Source: Pseudomonadota bacterium (lineage in GTDB: Bacteria > Pseudomonadota > Alphaproteobacteria > Caulobacterales > Aquidulcibacteraceae). Taken from it: a stretch of DNA of 16,735 nt. The position numbers were made by a program, and so were the translations under genes. The stretch lies in assembly GCA_023410295.1 (NCBI GenBank), contig JAEYPY010000275.1, forward strand, positions 1 through 16,735, given 5' to 3'. Below the pieces are notes generated by a model that had not been told where the DNA came from, did no database searches, and saw only the letters and a list, made by a program, of their open reading frames with translations. Numbering within the stretch: the first letter of the stretch is position 1; every line of letters starts with the position of its first letter. Positions 6,524 to 13,849 of the stretch are shown here, piece after piece.

Positions 6524-7030
6524 CTAGCCCTCAAGCCCGATGTCGTCAATTTGTCCCTCGCCATCGAGGCGGGCCATGACGCTGTGGCCGGCGAAAATGT
6601 CGCCGGATTCCTCGAACCAAAGCTGTACGTCCGAACCTTCGGCATCGGCCAGCACGGAGACTTCGCTCAAGCGCAGCATGCTGGCGAGCTCTTCCTGGCT
6701 CAGCGCCTCGTTCTCCGCCCATTCGCGCGCCAGCACTAGCATCTTCGCCGCCGCGTCCGACTTGAGCTGAGCCGCGCGCGCAGGCAGCGAGCGGATCAGC
6801 TTGCGCGTCTTGGCGTCGATAAAGCCCAGCGTCTCGTCGGCGTCCCCGTCGATCGAAATGACCAGCGGTGTTTCGTCCGGACCCAGATGGCCGCGCCAAT
6901 CGGAATACTCGGCCGTTTGTTTCGAGATCGGCAACGCGACCGTCTTCACGCGCGTCAGCCAAAGCTCGAGCGCGCCGAGGTCAGGATCGCGCGTCTCGCG
7001 CACCAGCGTTTCAGAGGCGTTTGCCGGCAT
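6524..7030 (-). CDS. DUF2262 domain-containing protein (168 aa)
   Basis: Cytoplasmic protein of unknown function. The pattern fits DUF2262: a conserved Trp in DWRGHLGP near 44-51, a central helical region ending in REWAENEALSQEELASML (102-119), then strand-rich VQLWFEESGDIFAGHSV (135-151) containing the family-like F-x-GH motif, and a closing DGEGQIDDIGLEG. No signal peptide or membrane segment. The ATG at 7030 has GGGGGAGA 5 nt upstream. It is the first gene of a minus-strand operon with the CoA ester lyase and the GNAT, and faces accA across 177 bp. DUF2262 assignment is by pattern memory; no enzymatic role is known or suggested. Confidence 0.78.
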   Translation of the reverse strand: MPANASETLVRETRDPDLGALELWLTRVKTVALPISKQTAEYSDWRGHLGPDETPLVISIDGDADETLGFIDAKTRKLIRSLPARAAQLKSDAAAKMLVLAREWAENEALSQEELASMLRLSEVSVLADAEGSDVQLWFEESGDIFAGHSVMARLDGEGQIDDIGLEG

Positions 7031-7134
7031 GACGTCTCCCCCGTACGGTATTAGCGATCCCGTTCTGTTCGCGTCGCCAACATGCGCCGCGATGCGCTAA
7101 CAGGCAATCTCTCTATCTCTTCTGGCGCTTTACC

Positions 7135-7162
7135 TTGAAGCAAAGATCGGGGGAGGTATTGT
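7135..7162 (+). promoter_or_regulatory. Candidate sigma70-type promoter for accA
   Basis: TTGAAG (7135-7140), 16 nt spacer, TATTGT (7157-7162); four of six matches in each box. It would start transcription near 7170, giving a short leader of about 38 nt before the GTG at 7208. Judged by eye only. Confidence 0.35.
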
Positions 7163-7163
7163 C

Positions 7164-7182
7164 CGCCCGTTTTCTGCGGGCG
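7164..7182 (+). promoter_or_regulatory. Small GC hairpin in the accA leader
   Basis: CGCCCG (7164-7169) pairs with CGGGCG (7177-7182) around TTTTCTG. It lies at or just after the predicted transcription start and 25 nt before the GTG start, which lacks a clear ribosome site. A role in leader stability or accA control is possible but unproven. Confidence 0.3.
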
Positions 7183-7207
7183 CCGCCTGCCGCATGGGCT
7201 GACCGAA

Positions 7208-8215
7208 GTGCTGCGTACCTATTTGGATTTTGAAAAACCCGTCGCCGAGATCGAGAACAAGATCGAGGAATTGGCCGCCCTGGCTGAGGCATCCGGCGCC
7301 GACGCGATCTCGCAAGGCGTCGAACTTTCGCGTCTGAAGACCAAGGCTGAAAGCCAGCTGGCGCAAATCTATTCCAGGCTTGAGCCTTGGCAGAAAGCGC
7401 AAGTCGCGCGGCATCAGGATCGCCCGCACTTTCGCGATTACGTCGCCGCGCTCGTGACCGACTTCGTCGAGCTTTCGGGTGATCGCGGTTATGGCGAAGA
7501 CGCGGCCATCCTCGGCGGCACGGGCAAATTCCTCGGTCGTCCATGTCTCGTGATCGGCCACGAGAAGGGGCGCACCACGCAAGAGCGTTTGAAGCACAAT
7601 TTCGGCATGGCGCGTCCTGAAGGCTATCGCAAAGCCGTGCGTCTGATGGATTTGGCCGAGCGCTTCTCGTTGCCTGTCATTAGCTTCGTCGATACCGCCG
7701 GCGCCTATCCCGGCATCGGCGCTGAAGAGCGCGGCCAGGGCGAAGCTATCGCGCGGTCGACCGAACGCTGCTTGACGCTTGGCGTACCGATGGTCGCCGT
7801 GATCGCGGGCGAGGGCGGCTCCGGCGGCGCCATCGCTATCGCTGCGGCCAACAAAGTGCTGATGCTCGAGCACTCGATCTATTCGGTGATCAGCCCGGAA
7901 GGCGCGGCCTCCATCCTCTACAAAAAGAAGGAAGGCGACGAGCCGAAACCGGATCGCGTCAAGGAAGTCGCCAACTCGATGCGCATCACGGCGCAGGACT
8001 TGATCGAGATGAAGGTGATCGATCAGATCATCGCCGAACCGGTCGGCGGCGCGCACCGCGAACCGGCCGCGGCCATCGCCAGCGTCGGCGCTGCGGTCGC
8101 CGCCGCGCTCGATGCGCTGACGCCGCTTTCGCCAGCGGAGCTGCGCGCGCAACGCCGCGAGCGTTTCCTAGCCATCGGCCGCTTCGAGTCCGAGGCCGCT
8201 GCGCCGGGCGCATAA
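7208..8215 (+). CDS. accA: Acetyl-CoA carboxylase carboxyltransferase subunit alpha
   Basis: Alpha subunit of the carboxyltransferase that, with AccD, moves carboxyl from biotin on AccB to acetyl-CoA, giving malonyl-CoA for fatty-acid synthesis. Near full family length at 335 aa. Typical N-terminus YLDFEKPVAEIENKI, helical region to residue 60, then the crotonase-like fold: GDRGYGEDAAI (91-101), RPEGYRKA (136-143), FVDTAGAYPG (160-169), GEGGSGGAIA (201-210) with backbone-oxyanion glycines, and SPEGAASILY. The start is GTG at 7208; an ATG at 7194 is out of frame and hits a stop after one codon. No strong Shine-Dalgarno is visible. It is followed after 1 nt by the TPR-glycosyltransferase gene. 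Essential housekeeping gene; identity secure. Confidence 0.97.
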   Translation: MLRTYLDFEKPVAEIENKIEELAALAEASGADAISQGVELSRLKTKAESQLAQIYSRLEPWQKAQVARHQDRPHFRDYVAALVTDFVELSGDRGYGEDAAILGGTGKFLGRPCLVIGHEKGRTTQERLKHNFGMARPEGYRKAVRLMDLAERFSLPVISFVDTAGAYPGIGAEERGQGEAIARSTERCLTLGVPMVAVIAGEGGSGGAIAIAAANKVLMLEHSIYSVISPEGAASILYKKKEGDEPKPDRVKEVANSMRITAQDLIEMKVIDQIIAEPVGGAHREPAAAIASVGAAVAAALDALTPLSPAELRAQRRERFLAIGRFESEAAAPGA

Positions 8216-8216
8216 G

Positions 8217-9851
8217 GTGAGCGATTTCGCCGCCGCGTTGGCGCACGCCCAGCGCGGCGATCTCGCCGCCGCCGAGAATATTCTGAGAGCGCTCATCGCG
8301 CGCGATCGCAGCGATCCGAATGCGTTGCACTTGCTGGCGAACGTTCTCCACGCGCGCGGTGGAACGCAGGCCGCGCTTCTGCATTTCGAAGAAGCGCGCG
8401 CGCTTGCGCCCCATGATCCCGCGATCGCTTTCAATCACGCCGTCGCGCTTGCCGCTGCGCACCGCCACGAGGAAGCGGTCAACGCCTTCGCCGATGCGCT
8501 GCTGCGCAATCCAAACGACGTGGGAGCCTTGCGCGGCCAGGCCGCTTCGCTCGCGCGTCTCGGCCGCTACGCTGAAGCGCTGAGCGCCAGCGAACGGGCG
8601 CTCAGTTTCAAGTCTATTGACATCGGCGCGCACTTCATCCGCGCCGCCGCGCTGATCGCGCTCGATCGTTCGCGTGCGGCGCTCGAAGCGCTTGACCGCC
8701 TGCTGCAGCTCACCCCCAACCACAGCGCGGCGCGCGCCCATCGCGCCACTGCGCTGGCCAATCTCGCCCGTTTCGATGAAGCGCTTGCGGAGATCGACGA
8801 GGTCATCGCCCAGGAGCCTCAACGCCTCGACCACCAGAAGCGCCGCGCACACGTGCTCTCGATGTCGAATCGCCGCGACGAAGCGCGCGATGCCTACGAC
8901 TCAATTCTTGCGCAAGTGCCGGACGACAAAGAAGCGCGCTACGGCCGCGCCGATGCTTTGCTGGCGCTCGGCGATCTGAAGCAGGGTTGGGCGGATTACG
9001 AAGCACGCACGCCGATGCTGCATGGCCAGCCATCAAGCGCGCCGCTCTGGACCGGCGCCGAGCCGCTCGATGGCAAGAGCATCCTGGTTCAAGCCGAGCA
9101 AGGCTTTGGCGATCTCTTTCAGTTCTGCCGCTTCATTCCCGAACTGAAGCACCGCGGCGCGCGGGTGGTCCTGCAAGAACGCCCGCAGACCTTCGCGCTG
9201 CTGCGTAGCCTCGGCGCGGTTGATCAATTCGTCTCGACCAAAGAACCAGCGCCCGCCGCCGATTTCCGCATTCCGACAAACAGTCTGATGCACGCACTAG
9301 GCGTCAGGCTCGAATCCATCCCCGCGCCCATCCCTTATCTGCACGCAGAGCTCGAGAGGGTGGACGCTTGGCGCCAACGCTTATGGACCGCCGGCGTCTC
9401 GCCGACAGGCAAAAAGCGCATCGGCCTTTGCTGGGCCGGCACGACCGGCAGCCCCTTCCAGCGTTCGCGCAATCTCGACCGCGCCTCGCTCGAACGCTTG
9501 TTCAGCATCGATGCCGAATGCATTAGCCTTCAGTTCGACCCCACACCGGAAGCCGCCGCGCTCATGGCGCAGTACGAGGTTCGCGACTTCAGCGCTGAAA
9601 TCCGCGACTTCGCCGAGCTTGCCGCGCTGATCGCCAATCTCGATCTCGTCATCAGCGTCGATACCAACGTCGCCCATCTCGCCGGCGCGCTCGGCAAGCC
9701 GCTCTTCGTGCTTCTGCCGCACACCACCGACTGGCGTTGGCTTATGCACCGCGAGGATACGCCCTGGTATCCGCAGGCGCGTCTGTTCCGCCAACCGCAT
9801 CACGGCGATTGGGCGAGCGTGATAGATCGCGTCCTCGCGTCGTTTCAGTAA
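8217..9851 (+). CDS. TPR-repeat protein with GT9-like glycosyltransferase domain
   Basis: Two-part protein of 544 residues. Residues about 3-265 are at least six helix-pair TPR units with recurrent A-x-x-x-L-x-x-G/R pattern, for example LARLGRYAEALSASERAL (112-129). Residues about 285-544 are a GT-B-like domain of the heptosyltransferase (GT9) type: LVQAEQGFGDLFQFCRFI (290-307), GLCWAGTTGSPFQRSRNL (403-420) and the sugar-nucleotide site SVDTNVAHLAGALGKP (480-495). The usual GT9 GDxxxxT pattern appears here as EQGFGDLFQF. It probably attaches sugar to a protein or surface glycan; the target is unknown. Start is GTG at 8217, one nt after the accA TAA, implying translational coupling. Its TAA lies inside the convergent DUF6165 gene (7 bp overlap). 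Confidence 0.9.
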   Translation: MSDFAAALAHAQRGDLAAAENILRALIARDRSDPNALHLLANVLHARGGTQAALLHFEEARALAPHDPAIAFNHAVALAAAHRHEEAVNAFADALLRNPNDVGALRGQAASLARLGRYAEALSASERALSFKSIDIGAHFIRAAALIALDRSRAALEALDRLLQLTPNHSAARAHRATALANLARFDEALAEIDEVIAQEPQRLDHQKRRAHVLSMSNRRDEARDAYDSILAQVPDDKEARYGRADALLALGDLKQGWADYEARTPMLHGQPSSAPLWTGAEPLDGKSILVQAEQGFGDLFQFCRFIPELKHRGARVVLQERPQTFALLRSLGAVDQFVSTKEPAPAADFRIPTNSLMHALGVRLESIPAPIPYLHAELERVDAWRQRLWTAGVSPTGKKRIGLCWAGTTGSPFQRSRNLDRASLERLFSIDAECISLQFDPTPEAAALMAQYEVRDFSAEIRDFAELAALIANLDLVISVDTNVAHLAGALGKPLFVLLPHTTDWRWLMHREDTPWYPQARLFRQPHHGDWASVIDRVLASFQ

Positions 9852-10231
9852 TACGATTTCTGTTCCACGATCGCGCTACCCGAGAGCCGGGAGATGCGCT
9901 GCTTCAGGCGGTGCCTGAGATCATTCATGCGGGCGATGCGCGTCAGCAGCGCGCTCGCATTCACCGGTGATCCTGGTGCGCGGCCGAAGCGCGCCCGCGA
10001 CCGGGTTTCGCATTCCCAGAGCAGCCGGTTCACGCTTTTGAGCCGCGCCTTTAGCCCCGTCAGCGCCGGCGTGTTCGCGAGATAGGGTGCGGCCATCGCC
10101 GCCAGCGCATCGCGTTCGCGCCGCACGTGCGCGCGCTTTGAGGGCGTTGCGATCCGCTGCGCCTTGATCTCCAAGATGGTCAGCCGGTCAATCAATTCCC
10201 CGAGAGAAAGCGGCGCCGTCAGCTGTTTCAT
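9845..10231 (-). CDS. DUF6165 family protein (128 aa)
   Basis: Small basic, helical protein of unknown function. The N-terminal LSLGELIDRLTILEIKAQRI (8-27) is the family hallmark (SIGELIDKLTILEIK in relatives); the rest forms predicted long helices, with LLWECETRSRARFG (69-82). No signal or membrane segment. The stop overlaps the end of the TPR-glycosyltransferase gene by 7 bp, tail to tail. DUF6165 proteins are, from memory, often found in glycosyltransferase neighbourhoods, so the pairing is more than chance in my reading. The ATG at 10231 faces the EipA gene across a 116 bp divergent region. Confidence 0.85.
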   Translation of the reverse strand: MKQLTAPLSLGELIDRLTILEIKAQRIATPSKRAHVRRERDALAAMAAPYLANTPALTGLKARLKSVNRLLWECETRSRARFGRAPGSPVNASALLTRIARMNDLRHRLKQRISRLSGSAIVEQKSYY

Positions 10232-10288
10232 GGACTTTCCCGTAACCCCTGTCCGCCACGCTCAGCTTCCATTCAGCCGGGCGCCCGA

Positions 10289-10316
10289 TTGTCTTCCCAT
10301 ACCGCATGCCTATGTT
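10289..10316 (+). promoter_or_regulatory. Candidate promoter for the EipA gene, with flanking palindrome
   Basis: TTGTCT (10289-10294), 16 nt spacer, TATGTT (10311-10316); four of six matches in each box, and about 25 nt of leader to the ATG at 10348. A perfect 10 bp palindrome CGGGCGCCCG (10278-10287) sits one base upstream of the -35 box, a position suited to an activator or repressor. No TTAA-N7-TTAA CtrA motif is visible. Confidence 0.35.
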
Positions 10317-10347
10317 CTGCACACGCTTCCTTGAGGGTCTTTCGATC

Positions 10348-10920
10348 ATGACTGACGCCATCACCCGCCGCTCGCTCGCCCTTGGCCTCGGCGCCAGTGC
10401 ACTCCTGCCGGACGCCGCTCTGGCCCAGGCGCAGCAAACCTATTCCGAAGACGAGATCCTCGCCGCCGCCCAGCATTTCTTCGGCGCCGGCGCCGAAGGG
10501 CTCGCCACCGTGATTGATCATGTGTTCGACGATCTCGGCCGCCCGAACGGCTATATCGAAGGCAACGAAGGCTCGGGCGCGCTCGGCGTCGGTCTACGGT
10601 ACGGCGACGGCTACCTGCACATGAAGGGCCGGGGCGGGACGCCGCGGGTCTTTTGGCAGGGCCCGTCGATCGGCTTCGACACCGGCGGCAACGCCTCCCG
10701 AGTCTTCACGCTGGTCTACAACATCCGCGATCCCGACCAGATCTATCGCCGCTTCCCGGGCGTCGACGGCTCGGCCTATTTCATCGGCGGCGTCGGCGTG
10801 AACTATCAGCGCGCTGATGACATCACGCTTGCGCCGATGCGCGCCGGCGTCGGCTTCCGTCTGGGCGCCAATGTCGGCTATCTGGCGTATTCGCGCCGCC
10901 GCCGCATCAATCCATTCTGA
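10348..10920 (+). CDS. eipA: EipA family envelope integrity protein (DUF1134)
   Basis: Periplasmic DUF1134 protein; in Brucella and Caulobacter relatives EipA supports cell-envelope integrity. Residues 1-26 form a signal peptide with twin arginines (ITRRSLALGLGASALL) and ALA-QA cleavage, so Tat export is possible. The mature part carries the family body: YSEDEILAAAQHFFGAGAEG, a Gly-rich YIEGNEGSGALGVGLRYGDG, GFDTGGNASRVFTLVYN and FPGVDGSAYFIGGVGVNY, then APMRAGVGFRLGANVGYL. The ATG at 10348 is chosen over 10306 because it gives a proper signal peptide and has GAGGG upstream (10333-10337). Length (190 aa) suits the family. It is followed 34 bp later by an outer-membrane protein gene. Confidence 0.9.
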   Translation: MTDAITRRSLALGLGASALLPDAALAQAQQTYSEDEILAAAQHFFGAGAEGLATVIDHVFDDLGRPNGYIEGNEGSGALGVGLRYGDGYLHMKGRGGTPRVFWQGPSIGFDTGGNASRVFTLVYNIRDPDQIYRRFPGVDGSAYFIGGVGVNYQRADDITLAPMRAGVGFRLGANVGYLAYSRRRRINPF

Positions 10921-10954
10921 TTGAAGCGCCGCCCCCGCGGACTAGGTTGCCCAT

Positions 10955-11641
10955 ATGAGACTCGCCGCTGGACTTGCCCTGATCGCCTTCGCCGGCGCCG
11001 CTCACGCCGAACCCGGGGGCACGGCTGGAGTTTCCGGCGTGGCCGTGACGCAAGGCGAGCTGAAGCTTGAAGCACGCACCGCGGTCTTCGACGGCGGCGC
11101 GATCGACGGCGATTGGTCCCACCGCGCGCAGGCCAGCTATGGCGTCACCGATTGGTGGCGCACCCAGCTCAATCTGCGCGGCGCGCAGCCTGATGGCGAT
11201 GATGCCGAGTTGACCTCGATCGGCTTGGAAAACGGCTTCGACTTCACCGCCACGCGCGACTGGCCGGTGCGGCTGGGAGGGCAAGTCGAATATCGGTTCG
11301 GCCTCGACGACGCGGACGACAGCATCGAGTTCAAGCTTTTGGCCCAGCGCGAGATCGCCGGCGCCGCAACGCGTCTCAACCTCATCGCCGCACGTCCCGT
11401 CGGCGCGGACTCCGATGAATGGTCGCACGGCTACGCTGCACGCGCGGTTTGGCAGATCAACGAAACCTTCGACCTTGGCGCTGAAGCCTACGGCGAGTTC
11501 GACAACGACGCCCATGCCATCGGTCCACGCGCCGGAGTCAGTTTCGGCGACGCCAAGCTCTCGGCTGGTTATCTCTTCAGCACGGGCGACGACACTCAAG
11601 CAGACGGTCAATTCCGCCTTGCGCTGGAGTGGGCGCCCTAA
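10955..11641 (+). CDS. Probable outer-membrane beta-barrel protein
   Basis: Exported protein of 228 residues. Residues 1-18 are a Sec signal peptide (cleavage AHA-EP). The mature part is a series of alternating amphipathic strands such as LKLEARTAVFDGG, HRAQASYGVTDWWRTQLNLRG, VRLGGQVEYRFGL, AARAVWQINETFDLGAEAYGEF and AKLSAGYLFSTG, separated by acidic turns, as in small barrels. It ends in FRLALEWAP rather than the common terminal Phe. I cannot name the family; it is weakly like transporter-type barrels of the phenol-degradation MetA group. It lies 34 bp after eipA on the same strand, so both probably share the upstream promoter, and ends 1 bp from the convergent ion channel gene. Confidence 0.75.
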   Translation: MRLAAGLALIAFAGAAHAEPGGTAGVSGVAVTQGELKLEARTAVFDGGAIDGDWSHRAQASYGVTDWWRTQLNLRGAQPDGDDAELTSIGLENGFDFTATRDWPVRLGGQVEYRFGLDDADDSIEFKLLAQREIAGAATRLNLIAARPVGADSDEWSHGYAARAVWQINETFDLGAEAYGEFDNDAHAIGPRAGVSFGDAKLSAGYLFSTGDDTQADGQFRLALEWAP

Positions 11642-11642
11642 C

Positions 11643-12479
11643 TCACTCCGCAGCTTCGCGCTCGCCCGCTTTGAGCGCCCGTTGCGCGGCTTCGTGGCGT
11701 TCGCGGAATTCTTCGGCGAAAGCTGAGGCGAGAATGCCCGTCGGCATGGCGACGATGCCGATGCCGGCAAGCGCGACGATGCCGGCGGCGATGCGCCCGC
11801 CTACCGTATCGGGATAGACATCGCCGTAGCCTACCGTCGTCAAGGTCACGACTGCCCACCACATCGCGCGCGCGATCGAGCCGAAGGCTTGTGGCTTGGT
11901 GTCACCTTCGATCAGGTAGAGCATCATCGCCGCGACGTAGAGCTGCGCAGCCGCCACGCAGAGCGCCGCCATCAAGGGCGCCCATGCCCGCCGCACCGCA
12001 GCGCCGACAATCGCGAACGCCGGCACATAGCGCGCCAGTTTGAACAGGCGGAAAAGCCGGAACGCCCGCATCATCGGGAAGAGGAAGCCGGTCTGCTCGG
12101 GATAGAGCGTCATCGCTACAAGCTCGGGCAGAAACGCCAGTACGTCAGCGATCGTCACCGGCTGCAGCAGGAAGCGTATGCGCCCCATCACGCCTGCATG
12201 GGCCGGGTTCTCGCCCTCCGACCAGAAGCGCAGTGCAAACTCGACCGCAAAAATCCACACTACCGCGACATTGATCGCCTGCAGCGGCGCAAGCCACGAG
12301 GCATCGATGCCGCTATCGGCCCGTGTCGCTTCGGTTTCCAACGCGAGCGATAAGAGGCTCGCGATCACCAGCACGATAATGAGGCCGGAAAAGAAATTGA
12401 TCCCGCCCGGCTGGTCAGGCTCCAGCCAGTCGTGAACGTAGCCCTTGATGGTGGCGTGCTTGCGCTTGATCAGCGGCAA
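11643..12479 (-). CDS. Voltage-gated potassium channel-type ion transporter
   Basis: Six-helix Kv-like channel of 278 aa in the inner membrane. S1 is about residues 28-48, S2 65-86, S3 107-126. S4 carries the spaced charges R138, R141, R144, K147, R150 (MMRAFRLFRLFKLARY). The pore loop holds the K+ selectivity filter TLTTVGYGD (212-220), followed by S6 (227-255). The C-terminal tail is short, helical and charged, with no RCK or cyclic-nucleotide domain. The start is TTG at 12479, preceded by AGGAG at 5 nt; no in-frame ATG exists before residue 98, so the rare start is forced. The ribosome site is buried in a hairpin (12485-12526). It is the last gene of a six-gene minus-strand run. Confidence 0.92.
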   Translation of the reverse strand: MPLIKRKHATIKGYVHDWLEPDQPGGINFFSGLIIVLVIASLLSLALETEATRADSGIDASWLAPLQAINVAVVWIFAVEFALRFWSEGENPAHAGVMGRIRFLLQPVTIADVLAFLPELVAMTLYPEQTGFLFPMMRAFRLFRLFKLARYVPAFAIVGAAVRRAWAPLMAALCVAAAQLYVAAMMLYLIEGDTKPQAFGSIARAMWWAVVTLTTVGYGDVYPDTVGGRIAAGIVALAGIGIVAMPTGILASAFAEEFRERHEAAQRALKAGEREAAE

Positions 12480-12484
12480 TGGCG

Positions 12485-12526
12485 CTCCTCCCTCCGCCGC
12501 CTAGTAGAGCGTGCGGAGGGCAGGAG
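12485..12526 (-). promoter_or_regulatory. SD-sequestering hairpin in front of the ion channel gene
   Basis: On the minus-strand RNA, CTCCT (12526-12522) pairs with AGGAG (12489-12485) and CCCTCCGC (12520-12513) with GCGGAGGG (12497-12490). One G (12521) bulges out; the loop is 15 nt. The 13 bp stem contains the whole Shine-Dalgarno AGGAG that lies 5 nt before the TTG start. A structure like this would lower translation unless melted. Confidence 0.6.
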
Positions 12527-12548
12527 ACAAGCGCTCGCGCGTTATTCG

Positions 12549-13058
12549 TCAGGTGCGCTCGCGCGTGCGTTCGCGTTCGCGCGTCGCTGGAATCGGCGTT
12601 TCCGGCACTTCGTTGCGCACGCCGACGCGATGGCGATAGGCCAGCTCACCGCCCTTCCAGCCGGTATAGGCCAGGATGCCGGCGATCAGCACCGAGAGCG
12701 TGAGGCCCCACGGAAGCACAGCTTCGGCCGGGCCCTCGGTCACGCGAAGCCCCCATGAGATCGCGGCCAGAGTGACGGCGATCAAATTGCCGATCATGTG
12801 CCGCCACGCATCACGAATAGCGCGGACACGGGAATCGCCGAAGAAATCGGCAAAGCCTGCGAGTGCCGCCGCGAGCGCGGTGATGACGCCGGTTGCAACC
12901 AGCCACATCGAAGCGATGGCCCAGCCGGGCTCCTGCGTGTTGATGTAGATGAAATCTGTCACCAGCGTCGCCAGCAGGAAGGCGATCGGGAAGACGACTA
13001 GCATCGGGTGAATGGGATGGCCGCCAATCGCGGCCGTGCTTTTCGGATTCATGGGCAT
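12549..13058 (-). CDS. DUF2231 family integral membrane protein (169 aa)
   Basis: Four-helix inner-membrane protein of unknown function. The family mark HPIHPMLVVFPIAFL (14-28) opens helix 1; further helices at about 46-70, 88-105 and 115-132. The paired His residues of helix 1 (H14, H17) and H87 in WRHMIGN are conserved features of the family that could bind a metal or heme, though this is unproven. The C-terminus is hydrophilic with an Arg/Glu repeat (RERERTRERT). The ATG at 13058 is preceded by GAGGAG at 8 nt; the longer frame to 13151 is rejected. It lies between sugE and the ion channel on the same strand, with gaps of 55 and 69 bp. Confidence 0.88.
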   Translation of the reverse strand: MPMNPKSTAAIGGHPIHPMLVVFPIAFLLATLVTDFIYINTQEPGWAIASMWLVATGVITALAAALAGFADFFGDSRVRAIRDAWRHMIGNLIAVTLAAISWGLRVTEGPAEAVLPWGLTLSVLIAGILAYTGWKGGELAYRHRVGVRNEVPETPIPATRERERTRERT

Positions 13059-13113
13059 GGGCGAAGCTCCTCGCCTGGCGTCAACGCCCGGCGGAACCTC
13101 TCCGTTCCGGAAC

Positions 13114-13434
13114 TTAAGCGGGGCTCGAAAGCTTGAGCCCGACGATGCCAAGCACGATGAGGCCGATGCAGCCCAAACGTATGAGGCTCGCGCTCTCTGA
13201 AAACAGCATCATGCCCAGTAGCGCCGCGCCTACTGCGCCGATGCCGGTCCAGACTGCATAGGCGGTGCCGATCGGCAGCGTCTTCACCGCCCAGCCGAGC
13301 AGAAGCATCGAGGCGGCCAGCGTCACCAATGTGAAGCCGGTCCAAAGCGGCTTGGTGAAACCCTCGGAGTATTTGAGGCCGATCACCCAGCAGATCTCAA
13401 ACAGGCCCGCGAGCCCGAGCAGCAGCCAAGCCAT
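13114..13434 (-). CDS. sugE: SMR family guanidinium exporter (SugE/Gdx type)
   Basis: Small multidrug-resistance transporter of 106 aa with four membrane helices, working as an antiparallel dimer that exchanges a cation for protons. The sequence follows enterobacterial SugE closely, with GLKYSEGF (19-26), GTAYAVWTGIGAVG (56-69) and IVLGIVGLKLS at the end. The residues known for guanidinium-specific Gdx members are all present: E13, W16, S42, Y59 and W62. This favours the Gdx subtype over EmrE-like drug pumps. ATG at 13434 overlaps the upstream TGA by one base (TGATG), so translation is coupled to the DUF4870-like gene. There is no room for a guanidine riboswitch directly in front of it. Confidence 0.95.
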   Translation of the reverse strand: MAWLLLGLAGLFEICWVIGLKYSEGFTKPLWTGFTLVTLAASMLLLGWAVKTLPIGTAYAVWTGIGAVGAALLGMMLFSESASLIRLGCIGLIVLGIVGLKLSSPA

Positions 13435-13808
13435 CAGCGCGGACGTCCGTCGAGCAGCGCGAGCAAGCCCAAAAGGCTTTTGATCGTGAACCAGATCATC
13501 AGGATGAACCAGGCGATTCCAACCAGCCAGATAATCGGAAAGCCGATCAGCACGAGCGTCAGCACGAGCCCGATGCCGAAGATGATGGCGAGCCCCACGT
13601 GCCACCAGAACGCTACAAACCAGATGCGGACCTGATCGTCCAAGTGCGTACGCGCCACTCCGGTCGCTTCGCCGCGGGCGACGAAGGCGAGAATGACGCC
13701 GACCAGCGCGAAGATGGCCAGGCTCGGGATGCTGAGCAGATAGAGAATGTAGACCAAAAACGCGGACGAGCGGCCGGCTTCGGAGGTCGTTGGCGGTACG
13801 TGGGTCAT
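13434..13808 (-). CDS. DUF4870-like small membrane protein (124 aa)
   Basis: Hydrophobic inner-membrane protein of unknown function. Three helices at about 17-45, 62-83 and 87-117. The loop FVARGEATGVARTHLDDQVRIW matches the pattern of the DUF4870/Tic20-like family, where an H-x-x-x-Q/R-W run follows helix 1. The N-terminus (1-14) is a short polar tail. The ATG at 13808 has no clear ribosome site. It lies 41 bp after xerD and overlaps sugE by one base. Assignment to DUF4870 is by pattern and moderate in confidence; a small multi-helix protein of unrelated origin remains possible. Confidence 0.75.
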   Translation of the reverse strand: MTHVPPTTSEAGRSSAFLVYILYLLSIPSLAIFALVGVILAFVARGEATGVARTHLDDQVRIWFVAFWWHVGLAIIFGIGLVLTLVLIGFPIIWLVGIAWFILMIWFTIKSLLGLLALLDGRPR

Positions 13809-13849
13809 GCGTGGGACATTGCACTCGGGGGCGGTTGTTTCAAGCGTGC

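Noticed and set aside
13435..13824. N-terminal extension of the SugE frame
   Set aside because: It lies over the DUF4870-like gene in another frame; SugE proteins are about 105 aa and start exactly at the ATG at 13434.
13809..13849. Guanidine riboswitch for the sugE operon
   Set aside because: Only 41 bp separate xerD from the DUF4870-like gene and sugE itself overlaps the preceding gene; no room for a guanidine aptamer.
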